Source of the DNA: Galbula dea
Taxonomy: Eukaryota; Chordata; Aves; Piciformes; Galbulidae
Assembly: GCA_013399015.1 (NCBI GenBank)
Contig: VWZX01000031.1
Coordinates: 62,001-126,000 of the forward strand
Direction: 5' to 3'
Length of the DNA: 64,000 nucleotides
Positions 1 through 12,700 of this stretch are shown in pieces. The notes under the pieces are model-generated. The model did not search any database. It saw only the letters and a program-made list of their open reading frames with translations, and was not told the origin of the DNA. Position numbers and translations under genes: made by a program. Position 1 is the stretch's first letter. Every line of letters begins with the position of its first letter.

Positions 1-609
1 GGGAGCCCCCCAGGAGGCTACTGGACTCATTGACCACGCTGCTGCGCTGGTCAGCTGCAGAAGGGGAGGAGGAACAGGGCTGTCAGGAGAGCAAAGCCTT
101 GGAACATGTCTCCATCATCTCCTTGTGTCCATGGAGGGGTGAAAGGGCAGCTGGAGAGAAGCTGGTGCTGCAGTCAGGCTCTCTCTGGGGCCCACAAATG
201 GTCCTGGCCCTCCCTGTGCTCTCTGCAGTTCCTCCTACACCACAAAGGTGAAAATGCCCTCTCAAGCCTTTTAGGGCCACAGCAGATCTCTTAAAAGCAG
301 GGGGCAGGATCCTAAGAAGGGTAATAAGCTTCCTTCCCATAGACTGGAGCAACCAAATCCCATGCAGACAAGCAAAGAGCTACATGCCCAAACCATCACA
401 CAAAGCTCTGCCTTGAAGAGTTGTGTTGCCAAAGTCTCCAGCCCAGCTTCACAGTTCAGTTTTCCTCACTGCTGGACACTGGTGACTCTGACACAAGTGG
501 AGCTCACTGCTGGTTAATGGGGGAGCTGCTGCAGTATTTACCTGCTTTATGCCTTTGCTGTCTAACTACCAGCAGAGCCAGAATAGGACCTTGTTCTAGG
601 TCCTACTGT
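1..609. other. No gene seen; PTPRU intron 16 sequence
   Basis: Short open frames only, none with known domains. The next expected PTPRU exon (leading to the wedge region) was looked for on the minus strand and not found. Confidence 0.6.
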
Positions 610-1095
610 CAATTCAAGAGAGACAAGGAACTAGTGGAGAGAGACCAGCAGAGCCCAGGAAGATGCTGAGGGCACTGGAGCATCTCTGGCAGGAGGAAAG
701 GCTGAGAGCCCTGGGGCAGCTTAGCCTGGACAAGAGCAGCCCCACAGAGGAGCTGCTCAATGCTAAGCAACAGCTCAAGGCTGGAGGCAAGAGGCTGGGG
801 CCAGACTCTGCTCACTGGTGCCCAGGGACAGGCCAAGGGGCACTGGGCACAAACTGGAAGCCAGGAGGTTCCAGCTGAGCAGGAGGAGAAACTTGTTTGG
901 TGTGAGGGTGCAGAGCCCTGGCCCAGGCTGCCCAGAGAGGCTGTGGAGTCTCCTTGTGTGGAGAGATTGCCAAGGCAGCTGGAGGTGACCCTGGGCAAGC
1001 TGCTGTGGGTGACCCTGCTGGAGCAGGGGGGTTGGACTGGATGATCCCCAGAGGTCCCTTCCAGCTCACCACCATGCTGGAATTCTTTGATCCTG
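610..1095 (+). mobile_element. CR1 LINE, 5'-truncated
   Basis: Contains the CR1 3' region from AATTCAAGAGAGACAAGGAA through GAGGCTGTGGAGTCTCCTTG to GGTTGGACTGGATGATCC, ending GGAATTCTTTGATC. Same subfamily as the copies at 56.2 and 59.6 kb. It lies in the PTPRU intron that continues beyond the window. Confidence 0.85.
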
Positions 1096-1796
1096 AAATC
1101 TGGGTTTGCACAAAGCCTAATGCTTCCTGCTACTGCCAGGTGATGCAGCAGGCATGGATCCTGCACCACCCAGCCTGGAACACTGTCCACATGCTGCTGG
1201 GAAGCAGCTTTGCCAGTCAGTGCATCCTGGATGTGGTTTCCCCTAACAGCACTTCTAAAAAGCACCTCTGCCACCTCACTCACAGAGCTCTCAGGCTTGG
1301 TTGTGTTTTTTAGCCTGACCAAATGCACAGAGCAGCCTCTCCCCATGCCTGCACCTCCTGGTGCCCCCACAGCATGGGTGCAGTGTGGGTGCAGCATGGG
1401 TGCAGCACAGGGTCTCCATCAGGCACTGCAACCCCCAAAGAGATGATGCTCCAACCTCTACAACCAGAAACATCTCCCAACACGTGGCTGACCCAAGGGA
1501 CTGCCCAGGAAGGGCCATGCTGTACCCTGGGGCATGGCTGATGGGCAGTTAACTGCAGGCATTTGCAAGGTGCCAACAGCTCCAACAGAGCCACACACTG
1601 AGGACCTGCTTGGGTCCCTGTGAGAAGCATTAGTGACTTTTTTTAAGTGCATAGAAACTGAGAGATGGTGAGGAACAGCCCCCAGGCAGTCAGCAAGCAG
1701 CCTGCTCATTCTCCTTCATTAATTAACAAAGCTTATAGGCAGGAGGAGCTGCAGCAGAGGCTGGCCCCTGCTGAGGCAGAGAGCCTGGGCTCCCCG

Positions 1797-2215
1797 TATG
1801 GAAGAGACCTTTCAGATCACTGAGTCTAACCATTAACCAGCACTGCCAGGTCACCACTGAACTATGGCCCTCAGCACCACATCTCCTGCAGGGATGGTGA
1901 CTCCAGCACTGCCCTGGGCAGCCTGAGCCAGGGATTGACAACCCCTCAGGGGAAGAAATTGCTCCTAACATCCAATCCAAACCTTCCCTGGAGCAACTTG
2001 AGGTTGGTTCCCCTTGGCCTGTCACTTGTTCCCTGGGAGAAGAGCCCAAGCCCCACCTGGCTCCAGCCTCCTCTCAGGGAGTTGCAGAGAGTGAGAAGGT
2101 CTGCCCTGAGCCTCCTCTTCTCCAGACTAACCAAGCCCAGTTCCCTCAGCTGCTCCTCACACCACTTATGCTTTAGACCCTTCACCAAGTCCATCTCCAC
2201 CCTCTACCCAGCAGA
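1797..2215 (-). mobile_element. CR1 LINE, truncated
   Basis: Inverted copy starting near its tail (CAGATCACTGAGTCTAACC) and running through CCAGCACTGCCAGGTCACCA, TGCCCTGGGCAGCCTGAGCC and CTTCTCCAGACTAACCAAGC. The tail repeats are lost. Confidence 0.82.
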
Positions 2216-2344
2216 AGGATGAGGAGCAGCCAGCAGGGAAACAAGCAAGCAGGTAGGAGCAGGACTTACCCTCTCCTCCCCCATCCCTAAAGAATCCGAG
2301 GGGCAGCAGCTCCAGCTCAGCTCCCTCAGAGTCCCACCAGCCTT

Positions 2345-2600
2345 TGAGCATTTGGAGGACAATAACAGAAACATAATAGCACCTCCCTTAGATGCATTAA
2401 GAGGAGGCAAAGTTTGCCCTCTAGGCTTCTATTATCCACGAGACAATGCTGGGAAGCGAATTAATCCCAGAGCCGGTGGAGAAGAGCTGTGTGTAAGCAG
2501 CATCTTGAAGGGACTGCACCAGATGTTATTAGCATATGGTTGAAACTGGGGCATCCAAGGAGTTATTTTACAACTAAATCAGTGCAGTGATGCATACTCC
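2345..2600. promoter_or_regulatory. Candidate conserved noncoding element
   Basis: Non-repetitive, AT-balanced sequence with homeobox-like TTAATC/ATTAAG, AGCATATG and a TTATTAGC core, between two CR1 copies. It does not translate into any PTPRU segment. Conservation cannot be tested here. Confidence 0.3.
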
Positions 2601-2779
2601 AGTGGGTGTTAAATTATCAGTCTCCTTCCGATGGGAAACACGATGGCTCTTTAACCCTTCGAAGCCCACAGCAGTGCAGGACTGTGAGGAGCAGAACCAC
2701 ACATGTTGAGTGTGCTGGGAGATGGTTGGTGCAAAGCTTCCAACCTCAGCACGGGGAGAGTCAGGGTTCCACCAGTTTT

Positions 2780-3085
2780 ATAGGGTCACAGAATCAGGAA
2801 GGTTGGAAGAGAGCTCTAAGATCGAGTCCAACCACCAACCACCAAACCATGTCCCTAGGTACCACAGCTAGATGTTTTTTGACCCCCTCCAGGGATGGTG
2901 ACTCCACCACTGCCCTAGGCAGCCTGGGCCAATGCCTGACAACTCTTTCTAGGAAGAATTTTTCCCTGATATCCAACCTAAACCTCCCCTGGTGCAACTT
3001 GAGGCCCTTTCCTCTTGTCCTCTCACTGGTAACCTAGGAGAAGAGCCTGACCCTCATCTCACTACAACCTCCTTTCATGGGGCTG
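2780..3085 (-). mobile_element. CR1 LINE, short copy
   Basis: Begins with the inverted tail AGGGTCACAGAATCAGGAAG and GTTGGAAGAG, then GGATGGTGACTCCACCACTG and CTAAACCTCCCCTGGTGCAA. Confidence 0.83.
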
Positions 3086-3369
3086 CAGCCAACGTTTGAG
3101 GCCACAAATGGCCTCAATTCAACCAGCCACAAGCTCCAATCTCCACTTTTAAAGTGCTCAGACCCAGCTCAAGCCACCCAGAAGTGTTTTTCCTTCAGCA
3201 AAGCCTGGATGATAATAAAAACTGCTGCTGATACCCTTGGAGGCTTCAAAAGGACAGGGAAAAACCTGCAATGTGCCACCCATCTGAGGCTACAACAGAT
3301 GCAATATCTGCTACTGAGCCTTGGAGCAAGATTTCAGCTGCTTCTGAGCTACTCAGGGATTCTGGAGGA

Positions 3370-3502
3370 CCAAGGCCAGGCTGGATGTGGCCCTGGGCAA
3401 CCTGAGCTAGCGTGTGGCATCCCTACCCATGGCAGGAGGGTTGGAACTAGATGATCTTTAAGGTTCCTTCCAACCTGGGCTGTTCTCTGACTCTATGACC
3501 CT
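3370..3502 (+). mobile_element. CR1 LINE, very short 3' fragment
   Basis: Only the last 130 bp: GGCCAGGCTGGATGTGGCCC to GGTTGGAACTAGATGATC, ending CTGACTCTATGAC. It lies 50 bp past the donor of PTPRU exon 16. Confidence 0.83.
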
Positions 3503-3551
3503 TCCTGGGGCTGGATGGGAGTGTGGGGATGCCATGGCTCCCCAGCCTTAC

Positions 3552-3709
3552 CCCTGTTGCTGTAGTTGTGGGTGTCCATGAAGGAGAGGCCCAGGCGCTC
3601 GTCCTCCTGCAGCGTGCTCTGGTCGGTGAAGCTCCTGTCGATGGCACTCATCATGTGGGTCTTCTCCTGGCGGTAGTTGATGGTGGCTTTGGTCATGTTG
3701 ACAGGCTTC
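3552..3709 (-). CDS. PTPRU: PTPRU exon 16: juxtamembrane region
   Basis: 158 nt, residues 782-835, encoding PKPVNMTKATINYRQEKTH, AIDRSFTDQSTLQEDERLG and FMDTHNYSNRG. Acceptor is TTGCAG|G and donor AACAGGG|GTAAGG, ending in phase 1. This is the last PTPRU exon I can find. The next exon of the family, which leads to the wedge and first phosphatase domain, is not in bases 1-3551. Confidence 0.95.
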
Positions 3710-6700
3710 CTGCAAGGGGATGCAAAGGGGAGAAAGGGGAAGGAGAACATTTAAGAAGGTCTGACCTAATTGTGCTCTTGAGATCTCCCCAAAGCTACCA
3801 GACTGAAGGCGATTGCAGGGAGCAGGATGGGCTGTTTCCACCAGCAGTCATCAGGCTCTGGTTTGCTGGGGCACCAAGCCAGTCACAGCACCTGGTGGAT
3901 GGATTATCTCTTGCTGGCTGCAGTAAATCCAGCTGCTCATCCTCAGTGTCATTTCTCCTGTCCCCTCCCCAAAATTCCCAGTGGCCTCTTCTCCAGGCTA
4001 ACCAACCCCAGTTCCCTCAGCTGCTCTTCACAACACTTGTGCTCCAGACCCTTCAGCAGTTTCTTTGTCCTTCTATAGAGCAGGACCAGAGGAGGCCACA
4101 ACAATGATCTGAAGGCTGGAACCTCTCTGCTGTGAGGACAGAGAGAGCTGGAGTTCTTCAGCCTGGAGAAGAGAAGGCTCCAGGGAGACCTCACTGCAGC
4201 CTTGCAGGACTTCAAGGGCCTCCAAGAAAGATGGAGACAGACTTTTCAGCAGGAGCTGTTGGGACAGGACAAGGGCTGATGGCTTGAAACTAAAACAGGA
4301 GGTTTAGACTAGATAGAAGGAAGAAATGTTTTCCACTGAGAGTGGTGAGAGCCTGTCCCAAGCTACACAGAGAAGTGGGAGATGTCCCATCCCTGGAACC
4401 ATTCCAGGTCAGGTTGTTTGGGGCTCTGAGCAACCTAGCTGGAGATGACCCTGGTGACTCCAGGGGGGTTGGACTAGATAACCTGGAAAGGTCCCTTCTA
4501 GCCCAAACCATTCTGTGATTATGAACCCATGTCAGGGGACCAAATCCACCCCAGGAACATGCTGGCAGAACCTCACACCTAAAATACAATACATTTAGGC
4601 AAGAAAACCCCTGACTGGGTGTTTTTGAGAGGCTCCTAAGAAGACAGAGCAGGGATTAAACCAGGGGAAGGACAAAGAGGAGATCTGAGCCCCCACTGAC
4701 ATCTTGGTGGGGCTGAGACACTACAAGACACTGCCAAAATCCAGAATTCAACCTGCAGTCACTGACTCTTCCCCTTCAAGTCTCAAACAAGCTCAGCAGC
4801 TTGCTCTTCCCCGAGCCCAAGAGGCCCTTAAGATGCACTTGACAGAGAGAAGGACTTGTTGGAGCAGCAGGGCAAGGGGAGGAAGGGTGAGGAGAGAGAG
4901 AATGACAATTACTTACGGGTAGTAGGAATAAGAATAGTAGTTCCTCCTGGCAAGCGTGCAAAGAGAACAGCAAACATTGCATAAGCAGCTTTCTGAGGCA
5001 TAGGGAAGGGAGGGCAGGGGGCAAGCTGGCTGCTGGAGAACTAAATGGGCCATAAAGAACCCTGCCTCCCCATTTACACCCCTAGGAGATTTACTTCAGG
5101 CAGGAGGAAGCATCCTGGCAGCAGAGCCCAAGCAGCCACTCCCAAGGTGACCACCAGGGTCCCCAACACCACTGCTGGGGTGTCCACAGTAACCTCATCC
5201 AAGAAGTTCTTCCCCAGTTTTTAAGCCTGAAGAGTAAATGAGGCCAAAATGTAGATCAGCCCCCAGGGAGGTGGTTAGGGGTCGAAAATGGGGTTGGGAT
5301 GTTGTATTTCCAGTGCACCATTTATTATAGGTGAACTTATTCTGGTGGCAGATTTCCATTCCACCACAACCATGGTTTTCCCAACAGCAGAACACTCCAG
5401 AGGAGATTTAGGAGCTCATCCCAGCTTCCCAACAGCCCCAACTTCAGGGTCCTCAGCACCAGGGTTGATTTGTGGCTCTGTGGTTTATCTTTCAACAGGT
5501 TCACAAAGCTGCTCCTCCTCCTCCTGCCCCGCAGCACTGGCAGTGGGAATGCAGCAGCCACACTCATGGCTTCCTACCTACTCCTAAAACCACATGGACA
5601 CTGCTGGTGTTTGCTCCACCAGGGACAGCCTCAGTGCCATGGGCAGGGACAGCAGGGAGAGGCAGTCCCACAGCCCTGGCAGCCTGCAGGGATACCACAG
5701 CCTTGCTCATCATCAGAGATCAGCACGAATCCTTTTCAGGGGCAACGGAAGCCTTAAAGAGCTTTGCAGATTTCCAGGGGCTGAGGCTGTGCTCCTGCTA
5801 TTTTTTACTCCCCCTTGGCTGTTCAAGTACTTTCCTCCCATCATCCCCAGCCCTGCATGAGGAAGGCATTTAATTGCTGCCCTTTTTCCCCCTGCTTTAA
5901 GAGCCCCCCTGGCTCGGTGCTGTCTCCAGCCCTGCTCAGTAAGAAGCTGCTTTCCAGGGCGTTGAGTCCAAGTGAAAAGCAGCAGCCACATCCTTTGTGC
6001 TCCCAGGGATGAGTGTCCCAAAAAGCCCCTGCCCTGCTCCCTCCCTCCCACCCCATCTTGCTTGCTTGAGTGTAAGGCACCATGATGGCCACAGTCACAT
6101 CCATGCCAGCAAGCAGGGGATGGTGGGGACCCCACCATGGGGGTCAAGAGAGCAGTTTGGGGCTCCCCAGGGGCTGTCAGCTCTGGGAGAAAACCTCCCT
6201 TCCAGGATGCACCTGAATTTTAACATCTCATTTAGAGCAAGCTGGAGGCTCAGCCAGGGATTGCTCATGTTTCTCTGGAAGCTTGGTGGTTCCCCATTAA
6301 AACAAGCCCAGGAGGATGCAGGGTGCTCAGAGCATCCACACCTCAGGGTGGGGGGCCATGGGCAGCTGACTGGACAACCCCAGAGGAATGGAGGATGCTG
6401 CTTCTCCCAGTGCTGTCGAGGAACCAGAGCCCAAGACAAGAGCCAGAGACTCCTTGGGTATTTCAGCAAGACACCCTGCACCTCTTTCCAGGCAAGAGCC
6501 ACCATGGATGGATGTTGTCTCCTGGCCATCACCCCAGAACTGAGCACCCCTGGGGCTCTGCTCTCCCCCTGCCATCTCAGGGGGCTCAGTTCTGAGGTGA
6601 CAGCGAATGTGATGCCTTCCTCTCCTCCTGGTTTCCAGGAATATGGGCTTGATGCAAAGGAACCATACACTGTGCCATCCCTAACCCACCCTGAGGGCAG

Positions 6701-9700
6701 GTACCAGCAGGGACAGACCCCAGATATCAATGCTCACGTGGCTGGATCCAGCCCTGGGCTGGCCAAGGCAGGGAGGAAGCCCCAAGACAATATCTCACTG
6801 CAGATCAAGGTCATTTTGGGGGTGGATGGGGTGCAGAGCTGCATGTCTCAGGGTCCCCCAGCTGCTGTAAGCAGGGGAAAAGGTGGTGAGGCAGGATAGC
6901 TGGTGGGACCAGTCCAGGAGCCCTCTGAGGTCCTGGTCAGAAGCATTTACATTGATGCAACAACAGAGCAGCAAAAAGACAAGAAGCAGCAGAAAAAGAA
7001 GCAAAAGACTGAAAAATCCAGGAGAGAGGAATTGTGGAATAAAGCTCCAGAGCCCCAAAGGTGAAGAGACATCCCTGGGACTTTGTTCCTTGGTCCCCAG
7101 TGTCCCCCCAGTGCCTCCTGACTGTGCCTGGTGTCACTGAGCAAGGAGGGTACCATGTCTAGTGAGATGCACAGGCTCATGGAGGCACAGCTCAAGGGAG
7201 GGAGTATCACCACCAGCAACTCCCAGATACTGCTGGGGTGGTGGGGAAGGGCTGAGCTAGGAGGAGGGGATGGATGAGGGGAGGGAGGAAGGTAGGGATG
7301 GAGGGAGACATGAGGGGATGGATGGAGGCACCAGCCACCACAGTGAGCGTCCTTACCCTTTCCGAATGACGACAATGATGGCTCCCAGGAGGATGATCAG
7401 CACAATGAGCCCCCCAGCACAGATGCCCAGGATCAGTCCCATCTCCTCTGAGTGCTGTGACACCTCCAAGGGACGCTTGCTCTCTTTGCAGGCAGCTGTC
7501 AGGGGACAAGGAGAGCAGGAAAGTTCAACACTCAGCTCTAAAGGGGATGGCAGCATCACACAGGAGAACGCTGGCATTTGTCCCATGGGATGTGCACACT
7601 GTGGGCAAGTTGCTCTCTCTGTTCCCATGGGGTGAGGTGGTCCCTTTGTACCACCTTTCATCATGCCCAACATAACCTTGTCCATCCCTGGATTCAGCTT
7701 ACAGCACCATTGACTCCAGTCTCCTACCACCACCCCACAGAACGGTGTGAAGAGGAAAAAAAACTCAACCAAGGGAAAAATTCAGGCACTACAGAAAATG
7801 AGAAACCAGAGCACGGGATAGAGTTGTTAGAAACCATCACATGCATCCCCACCACAGCCTGTGCTGGTAACAGCACCCATTGGCATGGCCCCAACCACCA
7901 GAGCAGCCAATAACAGCACCTATGGGCAAGGCCCTGACCACCAGAACAGCCAATAACAGCACCCATGGGCATGGTCCCGACCACCAGAGCAGCTGGTAAC
8001 AGAACCCATGGCCGTGACCCCAACCACCAGAGCAGCCAGTAATAGCACCCACCAGCACAGCCCCAACCACCAGAGCAGCCAGTAATAGCACCCACCAGCA
8101 CAGCCCCAACCACCAGAGCAGCCAGTAATAGCACCCACCAGCACAGCCCCAACCACCAGAGCAGCCAGTAACAGCACCCATGGGCATGGCCCCGACCACC
8201 AGAGCAGCTGGTAACAGAACCCATGGCCGTGACCCCAACCACCAGAGCAGCCAGTAATGGCACCCACCAGCACAGCCCCAACCACCAGAGCAGCCAGTAA
8301 CAGTACCCATGGGCATGGCCCCAACCACCAGAGCAACCAGTAACAGCACCCATGGGCATGGCCCCAGCCACCAGAGCAGCCAGTAACAGCACCCATGGGC
8401 ATAACCCCAACCACCACAGCAGCTGGTAATGGCACCCATGGGCATGGCCCCAACCACCAGAGGAGCCAGTAACAGCACCCATGGGCATGGAGAGCAGCCG
8501 GTAACAGCACCCAATGGGCATNGAGAGCAGCCAATAACAGCACCCACGGGCATGGCCTCAACCACCACAGCAGCCAGTAACAGCACCCATGGGCATGGAG
8601 AGCAGCCGGTAACAGCACCCAATGGGCATGCCCCAACCACCAGAGCAGCCCATAACAGCACCCATGGGCATGACCCCAACCTCCAGAGCAGCCAGTAACA
8701 GCACCCATGGGCATGACCCCAACCACCAGAGCAGCCAGTAACAGCACCCATGGGCATAGCCCTAACCACCACAGCAGCTGGTAACAGCACCCATGAGCAT
8801 GGCCCCAACCACCAGAGCAGCCAGTAACAGCACCCATGGGCATAACCCCAACCACCACAGCAGCCGGTAATGGCACCCATGGGCATGGCCCCAACCACCA
8901 GAGCAGCCTATAACAGCACCCACGGCCATGACCCCAACCACCAGAGCAGCCAGTAACAGCACCCATGGGCATGGCCCCAACCACCAGGGCAGCCTATAAC
9001 AGCACCCACAGGCATGGAGAGCAGCCGGTAACAGCACCCAATGGGCATTTCCCAACCACCAGAGCAGCCAGTAACAGCACCCATGGCCATGACCCCAACC
9101 ACCAGAGCAGCCGGTAACGGCACCCACGGGCACAGCCCCGACAGCAGCCGCAGGCTGGGCTCTGCAGGCTCGGGGGGATCTCAGCCCCTGGCTCAGGGGA
9201 GGGCTCTGCAGGCTCGGAGGGGATCCCAGCCCCTGGCTCAGGGGAGGGCTCTGCAGGCTCAGGGGGATCCCAGCCTCTGGCTCAGGGGAGGTCTCACCTT
9301 TGCGAGCAATCCGGACACAGTTCAGCCGCGTTTCCTACGGAGATAAAGAGAGGTTGGATCAGTGCAGGATGAACATCCCAAAGACTCTGCTCCCTGCTCC
9401 GAGTCAGGCTGCCTGCTGCAAGGCTGCTCCTCTGGTGCTTTGACTCCCAAACTGAAGGGATTTGCAGGTGATCTGTGCTGCAGCATCTGCTGCTGAGCCA
9501 AAGGAGCTAGCTCCTGGAGGGACACACACATCCCCCGGAGAGGCTGCTGAATCATCTGTCCCCGGCATCTCCTGAACCAGCAGCCCCAGGTTTAGCCGAG
9601 GTCATCGTTCCTGGTGCAGAGGGAACAGCAAAGCTCAAGATCATCCATGGAAGGAGGCACACAGTAGTCACCAGCACGTCACCAACTGCAGCTAACACAC

Positions 9701-12700
9701 TCCCAGGTCATCCTTCAGAGCTTCCTGGGGTTTATTTGTCACCAGTGAAAGTTTTCAAGCCCCATCCCTGGTGCTCTGTGTGTACTGCCAAGGTTGCCAT
9801 GAGGGCTTCCAGCTCAGGTTTTAGCATTTGCCTTTTCAGGGTTGGGTTCAGCTAAAATATTCCATCTTGCCACACATCCAACTTCAGTTGCAAAATAAAA
9901 AGCACCATTTTGGCAGCATTGCCTTCTTCCCCAAGCATCCTCCAGCTCCTCTGGACACCAGTGCTGGCAATGCTGCTCCATCCACCCTCAGACCGAGACG
10001 TGCCCAGGCCAGGGCCAGCTCCACCACTGCTCTCTCTGAGGTCACCAACTCTTGCTTCTCCTGCTTCTTGCTCCAGCTGGTTACAAAACCCACGGAAAGC
10101 CCAAGCTTTTCACGATGTCTAACAGCAGCTGGGACAAATCCATTGCCTCCCAGCAGGAAGACTATAAACCAGCCTCAGCCACCAGCTATTATCCAGAAGT
10201 GCCCAAGTAAGGCAGAGCCGAGATCCTCCCTGTCCATCTGGGCTCTAATTCCAACCCAGCGAGGTGTGAACGACTCTGGAGCAGAAGAAAGGCTTCAAAA
10301 ACTGGCACCATTCCGAGGAGACAGAGCTGTGCAGGATGAGGATGCTGCCGTGGTCCTGCTGTTTTGCTTTCACAGCTCATCCTCCCCCAGGTGTGATGGG
10401 AGATACTGGAGCAGGTGAAGCTAAGATGCATCCAAAGGGGTCCTCGTGGTGCTGCCCATCTGCAAGGGCTGCTGCTGGAGCAGGGCTCTTACAGCTTCAC
10501 CAAGAGAACAAGCAGCAGGAGGTGAGGAAAGGGCAGCCCAGGAACTAGTCACCTTCCCAGGAATTCTCCATAGCTTCCCAGGAGCTCTCTGCAGCAGCCA
10601 CCATGTCAGCAGCAGGTCCCAGTAATGCACACACAGCTCTTGCTGCCCAAATGGTCCCTTTTCACCCCAGGAAGGTGACCTCCTTCACACCAGCACTGGT
10701 TGGGCTCCCAGCAGGTACCACAATGGGTGGCAGAGGTTGGGCTCCTCTACTCCTGGCATAAGCACTGGGAGGAGGACAGGCAGAGCCCAGGGGTGTTGGG
10801 ACACCCACCCATGATCCCAATGTGCCAAAAGGGTGGCTCAGAGCACCAGCTGCCCCTGGGGTAAGCCCAGAGTGGGGGCTCAAGGGAGGAGGATCTAAAA
10901 CAAGTCCCATTTTTTTTGACCCCCTACACAGGCCCCAGCCTGGTCCAACCAGGACCTCAGATACCCCACCACTGGATGGAGCAGGCTCCCACAGCTACTC
11001 ACCCCTTTGAGGTTGCTCATGGCTTGGAAGTAGATGAGATAGGCCTTCTTGGGCTCGAGAGGTGGATTCCAGTAGCCACTGTAGGTCTGGTTGTCCCCCA
11101 CAGTGAAGGGTTTGGCTTCAGTGAGGCTGCTGGCAGGCAGCTCAGCCCCAAAGTAGTGGACAGAGCCACGGGACACAGCATCATCAAAGGTGAGTGGCAC
11201 TGGGAAGCATTCCTGCCCCCCCAGCTCCCGCTTCAGCTTCTTGGGCCGGTCTTCTTCTACGATCACCTGGTAGGTGCTGGTGAAGGCCAGGCAGAGGTTA
11301 GCTTTGGAATAGGGATGCTCCTCCCCTTCCCTTGTTGCTAGACCCTGTTGTTCACATTGTGCCACCCTGTTTGGGGAGGGGTCTCACCCTCGGGAAGCCT
11401 CAACCTACCTGATGGGAGCCCCTCTGCCCTGCGCCGGCCGAAGCAACACCGTGATGGTGCTCTCCGACTCACTCAGCGGTGATGGCATGTCCCCATAGTC
11501 GAAGGTGGGAGCTGCAAAGGGAGCAGGGGTGAGTTCTGGTCCCCAGGGGTGCACTCAGGGTTTCCCCTCACTCAAGGGGGAGACTGAGGCACAACCAGCC
11601 TTGCCCACAGCAAAGCATCACCAAATGGTGTAATGTGAATCATTCCAAACCAAGAGAAACCCTCAAAGTCTTCAAGAAGTGTTACAGTTGGGAGAGGACC
11701 TGTGGGTGTGCACAGAGGAGGGTTATCAACACCAGCCTGGCAGAGGGGAGATGTGGGAGTAGGATCCAGCCTTGGCAGGACCCAAATGCTCCAGCCTTGA
11801 GATGCATCTCCAGGAAAGCATCACTTGGAATTGCCAGCACAGCAGGAGCATCCCAGCCAGGGCAGAAGCATACCCAAGCCAGCACAGCAGCACACCCAAA
11901 TCGAGGTGGAGGGGATCCCCATTGTGCTGGGCATATCCCTGCAGTCCCCAAACCATCACTAGTAGCCCCTGGGGTCTGGCTCACGCTGCTTTGCCATTTC
12001 AGTGCCCCCATTAGGGCTCATCTCAGGCCACTTGCTGCAGTCAATAGCAATGCCACAGATAGAGCAAACAGCCTCAAGTACTAGAGGCTTATTAACGAAG
12101 CCCAATTAATCCCTCACTTGTCCACTGGTACCTCAGATAGCACTGGCTGCACTCCCAGCCAGGGCCCCATGCTGAGACCAGCTGATGAGTTTGGGGGGCC
12201 TCACAGGAGGGGACCATGGCATGGCTGTCACCATCAACAACACCCTTTGACAGCAGCATCCAGTCACCAACACCCAGACGAGAGAGTCACCAGAGAGTTC
12301 AGCACTCTAACCTAGGCGAAGGAGTAGCCCCAGCACCAGGCATGGAGGCCAAGGGAACCTACCAGAGATGTTGGTGGTGATCTCAGTGAGTGCTGTCTGG
12401 CCAAAGCCCTTGCCAGTGCGGGCCCGGACCGAGAAGAGGTAGGTGGTGCCTGGGTGGAGGTTGGAGAACACGTGGTAGGTCTCGTTGCGCAGCTTGGAGA
12501 CGGTGCGGCGCGGCCCGGGCACGTTGACTGCTGGGTCAGAGGACTCGATGCTCTGGTAGCTGATCTGCAGGGACAGGGCAGAGCATCACCAGTGGCCAGA
12601 GGAGAAGGGAGAGACCCCAGAACCAAGCAGAGAAGGGGTTAAAGGGGTGGTCATAGGGGCAGCCTGGAAGGCAGATGCTTTCTGGGGGAATCCAAAGCGA

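Noticed and set aside
609..1397. 262-residue minus-strand open frame
   Set aside because: Mostly the antisense translation of a CR1 copy. The same peptide pattern recurs at 16.6, 23.3, 56.3 and 59.7 kb.
1..3500. A further PTPRU exon coding for the wedge region or first phosphatase domain
   Set aside because: Minus-strand frames were read for the expected motifs and none matched. The exon must lie beyond the left edge.
5997..6899. 300-residue plus-strand open frame in PTPRU intron 14
   Set aside because: No known domain, a mirrored open frame on the other strand, and antisense position within an intron. Judged chance.
7724..8984. Three overlapping long minus-strand open frames (265-354 residues) with Trp/Cys-rich repeats
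   Set aside because: They are the translation of the 43-bp intronic minisatellite in all phases, with no splice or start support. Kept as a repeat finding only.
7858..9150. CRISPR-like array
   Set aside because: Units are contiguous tandem copies with no unique spacers, inside a vertebrate intron.
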